NCBI RefSeq assembly: GCF_017874375.1
Contig: NZ_JAGGLK010000002.1
Span: 496,001-560,000, forward strand
From: Methanohalophilus levihalophilus
Lineage (GTDB): Archaea; Halobacteriota; Methanosarcinia; Methanosarcinales; Methanosarcinaceae
Length of the DNA stretch: 64,000 nt
Direction: 5' to 3'
Shown here in pieces: positions 33,281-42,376 of the stretch. A model generated the notes under the pieces. The model was not told where the DNA came from. It searched no databases and worked only from the letters and a program-made list of their open reading frames with translations. The position numbers and the translations under genes are program-made. Position 1 is the stretch's first letter, and every line of letters starts with the position of its first letter.

Positions 33281-33389
33281 GTAGTGGTAGTGGCGAAGTG
33301 AACCTCACATCATCCTCTCATAAACTATGACGTGTGAGCATCATAACGAAGTAGACCGTCCTCTCGATGCATCACTTCGCCAAATCTAC
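33281..33389 (+). ncRNA. Candidate multibranched structured RNA
   Basis: A perfect 11-bp closing helix joins TGGCGAAGTGA (33291-33301) to TCACTTCGCCA (33372-33382). It extends by GTAG (33287-33290) with CTAC (33386-33389) across a 3-base bulge. Inside are two arms: CTCACA-TCAT (33304-33313) with ATGA and TGTGAG (33327-33338), and GCATC (33338-33342) with GATGC (33366-33370). A TATA box precedes it at the right distance and a T-rich stretch (CTATTTTTATTC) follows. No coding frame is present. I do not recognise a known RNA family: too short for RNase P or SRP RNA, and without clear C/D boxes. Confidence 0.6.
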
Positions 33390-33547
33390 TATTTTTATTC
33401 GGTTTCTGGTTTTCTCTCAAAATGATTTGAAGTTCTTGATGTCTGCTTGTCAATTTTTGTCTGGAACTTGTCCATGTTTGGAGTATTTTGAAAAAGCTAC
33501 AGCTATACTTCTCTTTGCATTGGCAATATCCAAAAAATAAGGGAAAA

Positions 33548-33622
33548 TGCTCCGATGGGGATTCGAACCCCAGTCACAGGAGTGAGAGTCCTGTATGATT
33601 GGCCGTGCTACACTATCGGAGC
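33548..33622 (-). tRNA. tRNA-Glu (CUC)
   Basis: Cloverleaf on the minus strand: acceptor GCTCCGA/TCGGAGC, anticodon stem CAGGA/TCCTG with loop CTCTCAC (anticodon CUC), T-arm GGGG TTCGAAT CCCC, discriminator A. It lies between the candidate structured RNA and the PAN gene. Confidence 0.94.
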
Positions 33623-33690
33623 ACACGTTGTAACCCCTAATACGGGTTAATCTATATTAATTTTTTGTTCGAAAAAACGAAGGGGGCGGG

Positions 33691-34917
33691 TTATACAAAC
33701 ATCCCGCCGGGCATTGGTGGCTCTTCCTCTGTGGTTACCTTCTCGAAGGCTTCGAGCATGTCTTTCATGGTAACTTCCTCCTCCCTGCGGCGGAGTACGA
33801 ACATGCCTGCTTCCTTCACGATGATCTTGAGGTCTGCGCCACTGAGGCCGTTGCTCATCTTTGCGAGTTTATCAAGGTTCACATCCTCTGCCAGATTCAA
33901 TGGCTTAGTGTGAATCCTCAGGATTTCCAGCCTTGCCTTCTCATCAGGAACGGGGACTTCGATAACCCTGTCAAACCTACCCGGGCGAAGCAGTGCCGGA
34001 TCGAGCAAATCAATACGGTTGGTTGCAGCGATGATTTTCACATTACCGCTGGGATCGAAACCGTCCATTTCGGACAACAACTGGAGCATTGTCCTGTTGA
34101 CTTCGGCAGAACCGGTTGTACCGTCATGGGTTCTCATTCCGCCCACGGCATCGATTTCATCAATGAATAGGATTGAAGGTGATTTGTCCCTTGCGAGCTG
34201 GAATACGTCCTTCACAAGCCTTGCGCCTTCTCCGATGAACTTTTGGACAAGATCCGAACCGGACATGCGTATGAATGTGGCATGTGCACTGGAAGCAACT
34301 GCCTTTGCAATTAGTGTTTTTCCTGTGCCGGGTTCGCCGTACATCAGGACGCCGCTTGGGGGTTCGATTCCGATTTTCTCGAAAAGCTCTGGTTCAGTGA
34401 GTGGAAGCTCCACGGCCTCGATAACTTCCTTGACAACGTCTTCAAGTCCACCGATCATGTCGTAATTAATTCCCGGGGAATTGATCACTTCCATGACCTG
34501 TGCCCGCATGTCGGTGGCTTTGCTGAGGATGTCCACAATTGCAAAAGCCGCATTAATTGAAACTCTGGAACCGATTTCAAGCTGGTGTGCAAGTTCAGGA
34601 GGAATGTCAGTCATAACTTCCTGATTATTGCCGTGCTGGCGCAGCATCGCCATATCGCCTTCCATTTCCATCACAGTTGCTATGAACAGTGGCGGAGATG
34701 TTACCCGATCCAGTTGCTCTTTGAGTTTGGATATTTCCTCAAGGTAGCTGTTTGCAAGCATGTTTGACTCGAGCAGTTTTGCTCTCATACTTTCATTTTT
34801 AAGCTTCAGCTCCTCGATTTCCCTGGCAAGACTTTCGGAATCAGTTTTTTCATTAAATACGACGGTATTATCCGGACTTTTGATCTCTGTGGGTGTTCCT
34901 GCATCCGCATCTGTCAT
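33691..34917 (-). CDS. pan: Proteasome-activating nucleotidase (PAN)
   Basis: A 408-residue AAA ATPase. It has an N-terminal coiled coil (LAREIEELKLKNESMRAKLL, about 28-70), an OB domain, then Walker A GEPGTGKTLIAKAV, Walker B ILFIDEIDAVGG, sensor 1 AATNRIDLLDPALLRPGRFDR, and a C-terminal helical domain. The pore loop region is FIRMSGSDLVQKFIGEG. It unfolds proteins and feeds them to the 20S proteasome in the cytoplasm. The C-terminus ends GMFV, where the gate-opening HbYX motif would be; this is a hydrophobic-Phe-X version. A TATA-like GTTTATATT about 30 bp upstream implies a short leader. Confidence 0.95.
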   Translation of the reverse strand: MTDADAGTPTEIKSPDNTVVFNEKTDSESLAREIEELKLKNESMRAKLLESNMLANSYLEEISKLKEQLDRVTSPPLFIATVMEMEGDMAMLRQHGNNQEVMTDIPPELAHQLEIGSRVSINAAFAIVDILSKATDMRAQVMEVINSPGINYDMIGGLEDVVKEVIEAVELPLTEPELFEKIGIEPPSGVLMYGEPGTGKTLIAKAVASSAHATFIRMSGSDLVQKFIGEGARLVKDVFQLARDKSPSILFIDEIDAVGGMRTHDGTTGSAEVNRTMLQLLSEMDGFDPSGNVKIIAATNRIDLLDPALLRPGRFDRVIEVPVPDEKARLEILRIHTKPLNLAEDVNLDKLAKMSNGLSGADLKIIVKEAGMFVLRRREEEVTMKDMLEAFEKVTTEEEPPMPGGMFV

Positions 34918-35438
34918 GTGGGATTCCTATAGGTATCATCCAATATAAACCCACCTGAGATGTCTTCTTTTGCCTCTAATGGCCCCAAACACATCTGTAA
35001 AAACACTGTTTTTCGAAATAGGTTTGCTGTGTTTTTCAGTACTATTTTGTCCTTGTATTAAAGCAATAATTATGCTTATTTCTCAATTTAAGTGCAAAAT
35101 TACAGTTTAATACTGCTAAAAACTAACCCCTTCATTTCCAATGGAGATTAAACAAGTAATAATTGATTTTGTTATAATCAGTTTGTTTCTATGTTCCATA
35201 GGTTACGTTTAATAAGCATTATTTCGTAGTATTAGTAGATGTAGATCTGTAATACTCTGTAAAAACAGTGTTCTACAGTTATCTACTCGAAATGCTTATA
35301 TATAATTACCAATTACTGTTATATGCAGTGTCACATTATGCTCATAATGTGAACTGTAAAAACAGCTTCACACTAAACTTGCAAGCCATCGTCTGAGGGG
35401 ATGAGTGGTATTGCGGATTCATACGTCTGAGGGGATGG
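34918..35438. promoter_or_regulatory. Divergent regulatory region between pan and the winged-helix gene
   Basis: CTGTAAAAACAC/G occurs at 34995-35008, 35257-35270 and 35354-35365, each with the half-palindrome CTGT....ACAG. A TATA element (35296-35305) for the rightward gene is followed by a perfect palindrome at 35331-35352 beginning at the predicted transcript start. A 14-bp direct repeat CGTCTGAGGGGATG lies at 35390-35403 and 35424-35437, the second ending one base before the ATG at 35439. No gene is present. Such repeat density marks a regulated promoter and leader. Confidence 0.5.
35331..35352. promoter_or_regulatory. Perfect 22-bp inverted repeat
   Basis: Arms TCACATTATG and CATAATGTGA with a central CT, no mismatch. 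It begins at the predicted transcription start of the downstream gene, so it would act either as a repressor operator or as a 5' hairpin on the mRNA. A CTGTAAAAACAG copy starts one base after it. Confidence 0.6.
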
Positions 35439-36119
35439 ATGGATTCATCAAGAGGCTTAAAGATGAAGATTCGGCTAGAAGTGTTCGATGACGATGACAG
35501 GGAAATTGCCACTGTCAGGTTGGAAGGGAGTGACTGGGAACAGAAACTGATCCAATTCATTGAGATGTTTGGCGACACTCAACCTCCATCAGCCGAATCT
35601 TCATCACAGCCTATTCAACCAAATATTCAACAGAACCAACCGCAGGTTTCTCCACAACCTGCACCACAAATGTACTATCAGGTACCTCCACAGCAATATT
35701 ATCCAATGTACTGGCCTCAATTTCCACCACAGTATGCGCCCCAGCAAATTCCTCTTTCCGTACCACCAACCACCACACAGGAACAAATTGGGAAGCAGAC
35801 TGCGGTGGAAAGGTCCGGCCGCTCCGCCAGGCCTGAAGCCACTGGTGCTCCGCTAACAATAAGTGAGCGACTTGAACTGTTTTTGAAATACGAATTCCCA
35901 AGAATGTGGGCCACTTCACAGGATATACAACAGCACTACGAGACTGTTTACGGTCCCATCAAACTCAGCACTGTTTCAACTTACCTGTCCAGAATGTTCC
36001 ACAAAAACCTTGTCGACAGGCGAGGAAACCGCAACCGCAGGGAATACCTCTTTGTCGGTGATGAAATCTCAGAAACACACGCTGACAGGCAACCCCATTC
36101 ATACCTCCACAGGGTATGA
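35439..36119 (+). CDS. Protein with Pro/Gln-rich linker and C-terminal winged helix
   Basis: A 226-residue protein. The N-terminal 40 residues (MKIRLEVFDDDDREIATVRL, from the second Met) form a beta strand domain; residues 45-115 are low-complexity, rich in Pro, Gln and Tyr (QPAPQMYYQVPPQQYY); residues 125-210 form a winged-helix domain (SERLELFLKYEFPRMWATSQ then GPIKLSTVSTYLSRMFHKNL and a basic wing RRGNRNRREYLFVG). The layout suggests a DNA-binding protein with a flexible spacer. Regulated by the palindrome and repeats upstream, perhaps by itself. No named family recognised. Confidence 0.72.
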   Translation: MDSSRGLKMKIRLEVFDDDDREIATVRLEGSDWEQKLIQFIEMFGDTQPPSAESSSQPIQPNIQQNQPQVSPQPAPQMYYQVPPQQYYPMYWPQFPPQYAPQQIPLSVPPTTTQEQIGKQTAVERSGRSARPEATGAPLTISERLELFLKYEFPRMWATSQDIQQHYETVYGPIKLSTVSTYLSRMFHKNLVDRRGNRNRREYLFVGDEISETHADRQPHSYLHRV

Positions 36120-36149
36120 TTTAAATTTCTGTTTTTCCTAGTTGGATCT

Positions 36150-36395
36150 ATGTCCTCAGGTTCAGATGCTTCCAAAGGAATTTCACTAATCTCCCTGGGT
36201 GTTTTTCTCCTTTTCATAGGCCTTGTTGTAAAAGCATTTGAAAACAGTGGGAGTAATTCACAGTTTGGCGGGGTTATCCTAATAGGTCCTTTTCCCGTTG
36301 CTTTTGGCTCTTCCCCTGAAATCACAAACACAATGATGTTTATCGGAGCTGGTATCTTTATTCTCTACATGTTCCTGCGGAGGCGTGGCCATTGA
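36150..36395 (+). CDS. DUF131 membrane protein
   Basis: An 81-residue protein with two spans (GISLISLGVFLLFIGLVVKA and MMFIGAGIFILYMFL) and the loop motif FGGVILIGPFPVAFGSS between them, the hallmark of the small archaeal family DUF131 (TIGR00304). Its stop overlaps the start of a paralogue at 36392. Function unknown; pairs of such genes are usual in methanogens. Confidence 0.85.
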   Translation: MSSGSDASKGISLISLGVFLLFIGLVVKAFENSGSNSQFGGVILIGPFPVAFGSSPEITNTMMFIGAGIFILYMFLRRRGH

Positions 36396-36682
36396 TTGGT
36401 GATGTTCTGATTCTTGCGGGAATTGTCCTGCTTGCTTATGGTTTGTTTTTGCTGGTAAAATCAGGCATTTCACAAAACAGTGATGAAAAACAAAATCATG
36501 TTGGGTACTCTGACTTTGAAAATACGGATGAGGAAAAGTGGCACGTTTCCGGAGGTGGTGTGATAATGATTGGTCCGATTCCGATATTGTTCGGTTCAGA
36601 TAAAAACAAGGCCAGAACTTTGATGAAACTCGCGATTGCCCTTGTTCTCATGTATATAATTCTGCTTGTCCTTTTCCGCTGA
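36392..36682 (+). CDS. DUF131 membrane protein, second copy
   Basis: A 96-residue protein starting with a TTG (36392-36394) that overlaps the preceding stop. Two spans flank a loop with GGGVIMIGPIPILFGSDKN, the same motif as its neighbour, preceded by an acidic insert (FENTDEEKWH). The overlap indicates coupled translation and probably a heteromeric membrane complex. Confidence 0.8.
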   Translation: MIGDVLILAGIVLLAYGLFLLVKSGISQNSDEKQNHVGYSDFENTDEEKWHVSGGGVIMIGPIPILFGSDKNKARTLMKLAIALVLMYIILLVLFR

Positions 36683-36727
36683 CACAGGATTACATATTTA
36701 CAGTTTCAAAACACATTGTGAAATGCA

Positions 36728-38704
36728 ATGCCATCGTTTGAACTTGTGTCAGAGTTTGCCCCGAAAGGCTCCCAGCCGCAGGCAATAGAAAAGCTTAGCT
36801 CCGGTATCCTTGAAGGACAAAGGCACCAGACATTGCTGGGTGTCACAGGATCGGGGAAAACTTTCACAATGGCCAATGTTATCCAGGAAGTGCAGCGACC
36901 AACCCTCGTCATAGCACACAATAAAACACTTGCAGCTCAGTTGTTTTCTGAATTCCGTGACTTCTTTCCTAACAACGCTGTGGAATACTTTGTCAGCTAC
37001 TATGACTATTACCAGCCGGAAGCCTATCTCCCGACAACTGACACATATATCGAAAAAGATTCGCATGTAAACGATGAGATTGACAGGCTCAGGCTGTCCA
37101 CAACACGTTCACTTCTTGAACGCAGGGATGTCATCGTTGTTGCCAGTGTTTCCTGTATTTACAACCTGGGTTCTCCGGAGGGATGGCGAAACATGTCAAT
37201 TCTCCTCAAACAGGGTGAGGAAATCGGCAGGAAGGAATTGTTTGGAAAACTCGTGGACATCCAGTACGACAGGAATGAAATTGAATTCACACAGGGTACC
37301 TTCCGCTCACGTGGTGACACCGTGGAGATTTTCCCGGCACAGGATAACCGGGCTATCAGGATTGAATTGTTCGGGGATGAAATCGACAGGCTCAGCTTTT
37401 TTGAACCCCTTACCGGTAAAGTGATTGCTGAAGTTGATCCCGATGTAAGTGTGATGATTTACCCTGCCAAACATTTTGTGATGCCGCTGGAGCACATGGA
37501 AAAGGCATTGCTGTCAATTGAAAAGGAGATGGAATCCCGGGTTGCGGAACTTGAAGCCGCAGGCCAGCTTCTTGAAGCTCAGAGAATTTTCCAGCGAACC
37601 AAATTCGATATCGAAATGATCCAGGAATTGGGATATTGCAGTGGAATCGAGAATTATTCGCGCCACTTTGATGGCAGGATGCCGGGAGAAGCGCCCTCTT
37701 CCCTGCTGGATTTCTTTCCTGACGATTTCATAACTTTCATCGATGAATCCCATGTTACCATCCCGCAGATTGGGGGAATGCACAACGGTGACAGGGCCCG
37801 GAAAAAATCGCTTATTGATTACGGGTTCAGACTTCCTTCAGCTTTTGACAACCGGCCTCTCAACTACAGGGAGTTCGAGCAGCGCTTGAACCAGGCAGTC
37901 TATGTTTCAGCAACTCCGGCAGATTATGAGTTGGAATTGAGCACTCAGGTTGTGGAGCAGATTATCCGGCCGACTGGCCTTGTTGACCCTGTTGTGCAGG
38001 TCAGGCCTGTGGAAAACCAGATTGATGACCTGATGCATGAGGTAGGAAAGGTTACTGAAAATGGATACAGGACGCTTGTTACCACTCTCACCAAAAAGAT
38101 GGCTGAGGATTTGACTGATTATCTCCTTGAGCTGGGAATCAAGGTTCGCTACATGCACTCGGATATTGATACCCTTGAGAGGGCGGAGATTGTGCGCTCC
38201 CTGCGAAAAGGGGAATTCGATGTGCTTGTGGGAATTAACCTGCTCAGGGAGGGTCTGGACATTCCGGAAGTCGGTCTTGTTGCGGTTCTGGATGCGGACA
38301 AGGAAGGTTTCCTGAGATCTGAGCGGTCCCTGATACAGACAATCGGCCGTGCTTCACGAAATGTAGACGGTTATGCTATCCTTTATGCGGATAAAATAAC
38401 AGGTTCCATGCAAAGGGCAATGGCAGAAATGGATCGCAGGCGTAATCTCCAGCTTGATTACAACGAGGTGCATGGTATCACACCACAGAGTATTACCAAA
38501 GCCATCCAGCGTGAACTTGTGGAATCGGAAGAAGAAGCAGTTGAAGGGGCAGCGGAGTTTTCCATTGCTGAAGATCTCTCTTCTGTTGAGCTTCAGGACA
38601 TGATTATTGATCTGGAATCCGAAATGCATGAAGCTGCCCGGAACCTCGAATTCGAGAAAGCTGCCGCTATCAGGGATAAGATCCGTGCCTTGAAGGAAGA
38701 TTGA
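36728..38704 (+). CDS. uvrB: Excinuclease ABC subunit B
   Basis: A 658-residue protein of standard length. Walker [17 protein letters not shown], the beta-hairpin region [20 protein letters not shown], helicase motifs ([51 protein letters not shown]), and the C-terminal UVR domain [28 protein letters not shown]. It loads onto damaged DNA after UvrA and recruits UvrC. uvrA and uvrC are not in this window. A bacterial-type gene kept in Methanosarcinales. Confidence 0.96.
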   Translation: MPSFELVSEFAPKGSQPQAIEKLSSGILEGQRHQTLLGVTGSGKTFTMANVIQEVQRPTLVIAHNKTLAAQLFSEFRDFFPNNAVEYFVSYYDYYQPEAYLPTTDTYIEKDSHVNDEIDRLRLSTTRSLLERRDVIVVASVSCIYNLGSPEGWRNMSILLKQGEEIGRKELFGKLVDIQYDRNEIEFTQGTFRSRGDTVEIFPAQDNRAIRIELFGDEIDRLSFFEPLTGKVIAEVDPDVSVMIYPAKHFVMPLEHMEKALLSIEKEMESRVAELEAAGQLLEAQRIFQRTKFDIEMIQELGYCSGIENYSRHFDGRMPGEAPSSLLDFFPDDFITFIDESHVTIPQIGGMHNGDRARKKSLIDYGFRLPSAFDNRPLNYREFEQRLNQAVYVSATPADYELELSTQVVEQIIRPTGLVDPVVQVRPVENQIDDLMHEVGKVTENGYRTLVTTLTKKMAEDLTDYLLELGIKVRYMHSDIDTLERAEIVRSLRKGEFDVLVGINLLREGLDIPEVGLVAVLDADKEGFLRSERSLIQTIGRASRNVDGYAILYADKITGSMQRAMAEMDRRRNLQLDYNEVHGITPQSITKAIQRELVESEEEAVEGAAEFSIAEDLSSVELQDMIIDLESEMHEAARNLEFEKAAAIRDKIRALKED

Positions 38705-38798
38705 TCCCTCTCTGCATTGCACTGGTTGCAATACCGCATGAGAAGGCTCCCTGCCGAAAGGGTTATATCTAAAAAAAGGCTATGAAGGGGATACACGT

Positions 38799-38870
38799 GC
38801 GCTGATGGTCTAGTGGCTATGACTGAGGCCTTCCAAGCCTTAAACCCGGGTTCAAATCCCGGTCGGCGCA
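38799..38870 (+). tRNA. tRNA-Gly (UCC)
   Basis: Acceptor GCGCTGA/TCGGCGC (one G-U), anticodon loop CTTCCAA (anticodon UCC) on stem GAGGC/GCCTT, T-arm CCGGG TTCAAAT CCCGG, discriminator A. The preceding stretch has a TATA-like GGTTATATCT about 35 bp upstream. Confidence 0.94.
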
Positions 38871-39034
38871 TTCTTTTCTTTTTCTATAATTCCTTCACTT
38901 GTTGTATATACAAAAGCAAAGCTAAACGGAAGAATAATTTGAAGGTATGTTTTAGAGCCATAGCCATCTTTTAAGAAATTATTTTACGCAGACTAATAGA
39001 TACTTTTATCAAAATTAGTGTGCAATGACATAGT

Positions 39035-39682
39035 ATGCTTTTTGAGTTCTTGCCTCAAATAAGTTTTCTAGTATTCGTTTTAGCGATAGTCGGATACATA
39101 GCCAAATATTTCTACAATATTGGATACTATCGATATGCATATAATCCTCAATCCCAACATAGTCTTGAAAGGATATTTAACAATAGCTCAGTCGGACTAT
39201 TGTTGATATTCTTGGGAATTTTATTTTTTGCACTATCAGTAAGTAATGATACCTCTATTATCCCAGAACAAATTCAAACCATACAGATTTCAGAAGAAAA
39301 TGGTGAGAAATATATGATCTATAGCTATGTTTTTGGGCTAGTGGTCGTTTTCATTGGATATATTTCAGCATTTAGCATGTTGATAGGTGCTGCAATGTCT
39401 TATGGTATCTCAAAAGCAGTGGCAATTGACACTATTGATGAAGAATCGCCGATAATTCACGTCCGAGAGATCTACTCTGAAAATGAAGATTTCATCTTTT
39501 ACCTAACGCTGGACGGTAGGTGGGGTTCTATTAAAAAATCACAAATCTTAAAAATGACCGAAGTAAAATGGAATTCTAAGCTTGATGATTGGTTGAAAAG
39601 CGACAAGAAACATAGATATTATCTAATGGCTGCTCTACTCCTATACTTGCTTTTTGTATTCGCTTATAGATATTTTCTTTAA
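39035..39682 (+). CDS. Four-span membrane protein of unknown family
   Basis: A 215-residue protein with hydrophobic segments at about 8-28, 50-68, 95-122 and 195-213, and a soluble loop (about 130-190) with a beta-rich stretch (FIFYLTLDGRWGSIKKSQIL). Base composition is AT-rich compared with its neighbours, and it stands alone between tRNA-Gly and the MarR operon, so it may be a recent arrival beside a tRNA. No family recognised. Confidence 0.65.
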   Translation: MLFEFLPQISFLVFVLAIVGYIAKYFYNIGYYRYAYNPQSQHSLERIFNNSSVGLLLIFLGILFFALSVSNDTSIIPEQIQTIQISEENGEKYMIYSYVFGLVVVFIGYISAFSMLIGAAMSYGISKAVAIDTIDEESPIIHVREIYSENEDFIFYLTLDGRWGSIKKSQILKMTEVKWNSKLDDWLKSDKKHRYYLMAALLLYLLFVFAYRYFL

Positions 39683-39803
39683 AAGTATTTTGTAGTCCGA
39701 ATTGACCTCTATTAGTGTTTGAAAAACAAAAAGAATCGTTGAACTTCTATTCTAATTATCCATGGATATACATTTTTTAGATCTCCTAATCGGAAAGCAC
39801 CAC

Positions 39804-39829
39804 CATTAAATATTAGTTAGGCTAACTAA
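39804..39829 (+). promoter_or_regulatory. MarR operator overlapping the marR-MATE promoter
   Basis: A perfect 17-bp palindrome TTAGTTAG-G-CTAACTAA (39813-39829) directly after a TATA-like ATTAAATA (about 39805-39812) and 5 bp before the GTG start at 39835. The mRNA would be leaderless. A repressor on the palindrome would block the promoter; the first gene encodes a MarR protein, so autorepression is the natural reading. Confidence 0.7.
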
Positions 39830-39834
39830 CCATC

Positions 39835-40266
39835 GTGCCAGAAGAGCTATCGTTTGAAAAAGTTGACAAATACTACCAAAAGGTCCTGTCCCAAAACACG
39901 GATCTTGATGCGTATTCAGAAGTTAGCTTTGCTTCTTTTTCCTATCTTCTGGAGTTGAGATCACTTGGAACATCCACGCTGTCTGAGCTGGCAGCGTCTA
40001 TGGGCGTAACCAAACCATCTGCAAGCAATATGGTTCGCAAACTTGTTTCCATGGGCTATGTGGATGAAAAACGCTCTGATGAGGACAAACGGGTATGCAG
40101 ACTGAGCCTTTCCGGGGAAGGTATCAGGATAATTGAACTTGGCCTTTCTGCCGATCAGATGTTTTTCGGCAGGATTCAGGAAATTCTTGATGAAAACGAA
40201 TTTGCCACTTTCAAGCAGCTCTGGTTGAAAATATCTTCCAGCATCAACGAGGAACCCACAAAATGA
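39835..40266 (+). CDS. MarR family transcriptional regulator
   Basis: A 143-residue protein from GTG. The winged helix is clear: LGTSTLSELAASMGVTKPSA then NMVRKLVSMGYVDEKRSDED then KRVCRLSLSGEGIRI, with the basic wing DEDKRVCRLSLS. It overlaps the MATE gene by 4 bp (ATGA), so it controls an efflux operon in which it is itself encoded, with the palindrome at 39813-39829 as probable operator. The inducer is unknown. Confidence 0.92.
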   Translation: MPEELSFEKVDKYYQKVLSQNTDLDAYSEVSFASFSYLLELRSLGTSTLSELAASMGVTKPSASNMVRKLVSMGYVDEKRSDEDKRVCRLSLSGEGIRIIELGLSADQMFFGRIQEILDENEFATFKQLWLKISSSINEEPTK

Positions 40267-41621
40267 GTGACAGGGAATTGGCAGTTGAAAGTGTGGGGAA
40301 GCTCTTCCGGAAATTCGCACTTCCTGCAGTTGTGGGTTTCATCATCGGTGGTATCCAGATAATCATCGATGGTCTGTTCATCGGTAACGGCGTGGGAACC
40401 CTTGGTCTTGCTTCAGTAACCCTGACATATCCATTGCTTGTCGTTATGATGTCTATAGCACTGATGGCTGGTATTGGATGTGCTACCCTTGTAGCCATTG
40501 AACTTGGCAAAGGTGACAGGGTTCGGGCTCACAGGATTGCATCCGACCTGATTCCGATAATGCTTGTTCTCGGAGCAGTTTTTGCAATAATTGGAGCGTT
40601 CTTCACGGAACCCCTGCTTTCCCTTGTGGGTGCAAAAGGCACCGTGTTCAACCATGCGAATGATTACCTGAAAATAATGTTCATCGGTAGCGTCTTTTTC
40701 ATGTTGGGAATGGGCTTTGATCCCCTGGTGCGAAATGATGGCAGGCCCATGTTTGCAATGAAAATGGCAGCAATAAGTGCCGTGATAAACATCGTACTTG
40801 ACTACTTCTTCGTCATGCGATGGGGATTTGGGATGCAGGGTGCTGCCCTTGCAACGGTGATTGCATTTGCTGTATCTGCAATTGTCTTTATAGCATACTT
40901 CTTCAGCAGCCATGCAAGGCTGAGATTGCATCTATCTGACATAAGCCCTGATTTTGAAATCATTTCAGGAATCCTGAGGACTGGTTTTCCTTCATTTGTC
41001 ATGCAGATGTCGCTTGCGGTATTGATTTTGAGCTACAACTTCATGCTCCTGAAATACGGTTCGGAAATAGCTGTGTCTTCCTATGGGGTTATCGAGTATT
41101 CGTTCTCGATATTCTATATGATATTCGAAGGGATATCCGCAGGAGTACAGCCAATAATCGGGTTCAACTACGGGGCAAAGCTGTACAACCGTGTCTTCAC
41201 TGCTATAAGGATGGCAATGGGCTCCTGTCTGGCTGTGAGTATCATTGGATTCTTGATTGTTTCCACTTTCCCGGAGACTATAATTCAGCTTTTCAACCGG
41301 AACGACCCTGAACTGCTGGCAACTGCAGTTGAAGGAATGAGGATATTTATGTTCGGACTCATGGCAGAAAGTATTGTAATCTCGGCAGGTGTTTATTTCC
41401 AGTCTATTAACAAAGTCAGGCCATCCCTGTTCATCCATTTCGGCAAGATTTTCTTCTTTATCCTGCCTCTGCTGGTAGTTTTGCCAATGTACTTCGGATT
41501 GACAGGGGTCTGGATGGCACATCCAATAGGCCAGTACATTATGCTTTTCTTCGTGCTTTTCATGCTCGTGAAGGAATTCCGGCTACTGAAAAGCATTCCA
41601 GATGGTCAGGCAATCGATTAA
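40263..41621 (+). CDS. MATE family efflux transporter
   Basis: A 452-residue protein with twelve spans in two halves. The N-terminal motif LPAVVGFIIGGIQIIIDGLFIGNGVG and the second-half GFPSFVMQMSLAVLILSYNF plus SAGVQPIIGFNYGAK are MATE landmarks. It would export cationic drugs or metabolites using a Na or H gradient at the cell membrane. Coupled to the MarR gene upstream. Confidence 0.93.
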   Translation: MSDRELAVESVGKLFRKFALPAVVGFIIGGIQIIIDGLFIGNGVGTLGLASVTLTYPLLVVMMSIALMAGIGCATLVAIELGKGDRVRAHRIASDLIPIMLVLGAVFAIIGAFFTEPLLSLVGAKGTVFNHANDYLKIMFIGSVFFMLGMGFDPLVRNDGRPMFAMKMAAISAVINIVLDYFFVMRWGFGMQGAALATVIAFAVSAIVFIAYFFSSHARLRLHLSDISPDFEIISGILRTGFPSFVMQMSLAVLILSYNFMLLKYGSEIAVSSYGVIEYSFSIFYMIFEGISAGVQPIIGFNYGAKLYNRVFTAIRMAMGSCLAVSIIGFLIVSTFPETIIQLFNRNDPELLATAVEGMRIFMFGLMAESIVISAGVYFQSINKVRPSLFIHFGKIFFFILPLLVVLPMYFGLTGVWMAHPIGQYIMLFFVLFMLVKEFRLLKSIPDGQAID

Positions 41622-41668
41622 GTTTGAGGCTGGAGTAGCTTTTTAATCACAGCTGCCTATTTTTATCT

Positions 41669-42367
41669 ATGGGATTTTCCTCTGTGGAAAAGGTAATTGA
41701 ATACCTGGAATCACATTCAAGGCCGGAAGCAGTTGAAGGAATGCAGAAATTCGGCATAACTCCTGATCATGCCTATGGTGTTTCAATTCCTGATCTAAGG
41801 GCACTGGCAAAGTCCATCGGCAGGGATCACTACCTTGCACTTTCCCTGTGGGAAAAAGATACTCGTGAAACACGAATTCTCGCCAGTATGATTGAAGAAG
41901 TCGGGGAAGTTACAGAGGAACAGGTCGACCGGTGGGTAGAGGATTTTGATTACTGGGAAATCTGTGATCAGTGCTGCATGAATTTGTTTGAGAAAACTCC
42001 TTTTGCAAAACAGAAAGCTCTGGAATGGAGCAGTCGGGATGAAGAGTACGTGAAACGGGCTGGCTTTGTGCTGATGGCACGGCTTGCCGTGAGCAACAAA
42101 AAGGCAGAAGACGATTATTTTGCTGAGTTCTTCCCGATTATTGAAAGAGAAGCTACAGATGAGCGAAACATGGTGAAAAAGGCTGTGAACTGGGCACTTC
42201 GCCAGATTGGGAAGCGCAATCTCGCCTTGAATAAACGAGCAGTTGAATGTGCTGAAAAAGTGGCTGAGATAGAGTCCAAAAGTGCAAAATGGATTGCTTC
42301 TGATGCGTTGAGGGAATTGAAAAGTGAAAAGGTAATTCAAAGGCTGGAGCAGAAGGCTGTAAAGTGA
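41669..42367 (+). CDS. DNA alkylation repair protein (AlkD-like)
   Basis: A 232-residue all-helical protein of the AlkD/HEAT-repeat family: YGVSIPDLRALAKSIGRDHY, ASMIEEVGEVTEEQVDRWVEDFDYWEICDQCC and NMVKKAVNWALRQIGKRN. AlkD removes alkylated bases by non-base-flipping glycosylase action. The Asp expected at the active site may be in FDYWEICDQ; Trp residues that line the site are present (WVEDFDYW, WALRQIGK). Activity is inferred. Confidence 0.82.
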   Translation: MGFSSVEKVIEYLESHSRPEAVEGMQKFGITPDHAYGVSIPDLRALAKSIGRDHYLALSLWEKDTRETRILASMIEEVGEVTEEQVDRWVEDFDYWEICDQCCMNLFEKTPFAKQKALEWSSRDEEYVKRAGFVLMARLAVSNKKAEDDYFAEFFPIIEREATDERNMVKKAVNWALRQIGKRNLALNKRAVECAEKVAEIESKSAKWIASDALRELKSEKVIQRLEQKAVK

Positions 42368-42376
42368 GGTTTTATA

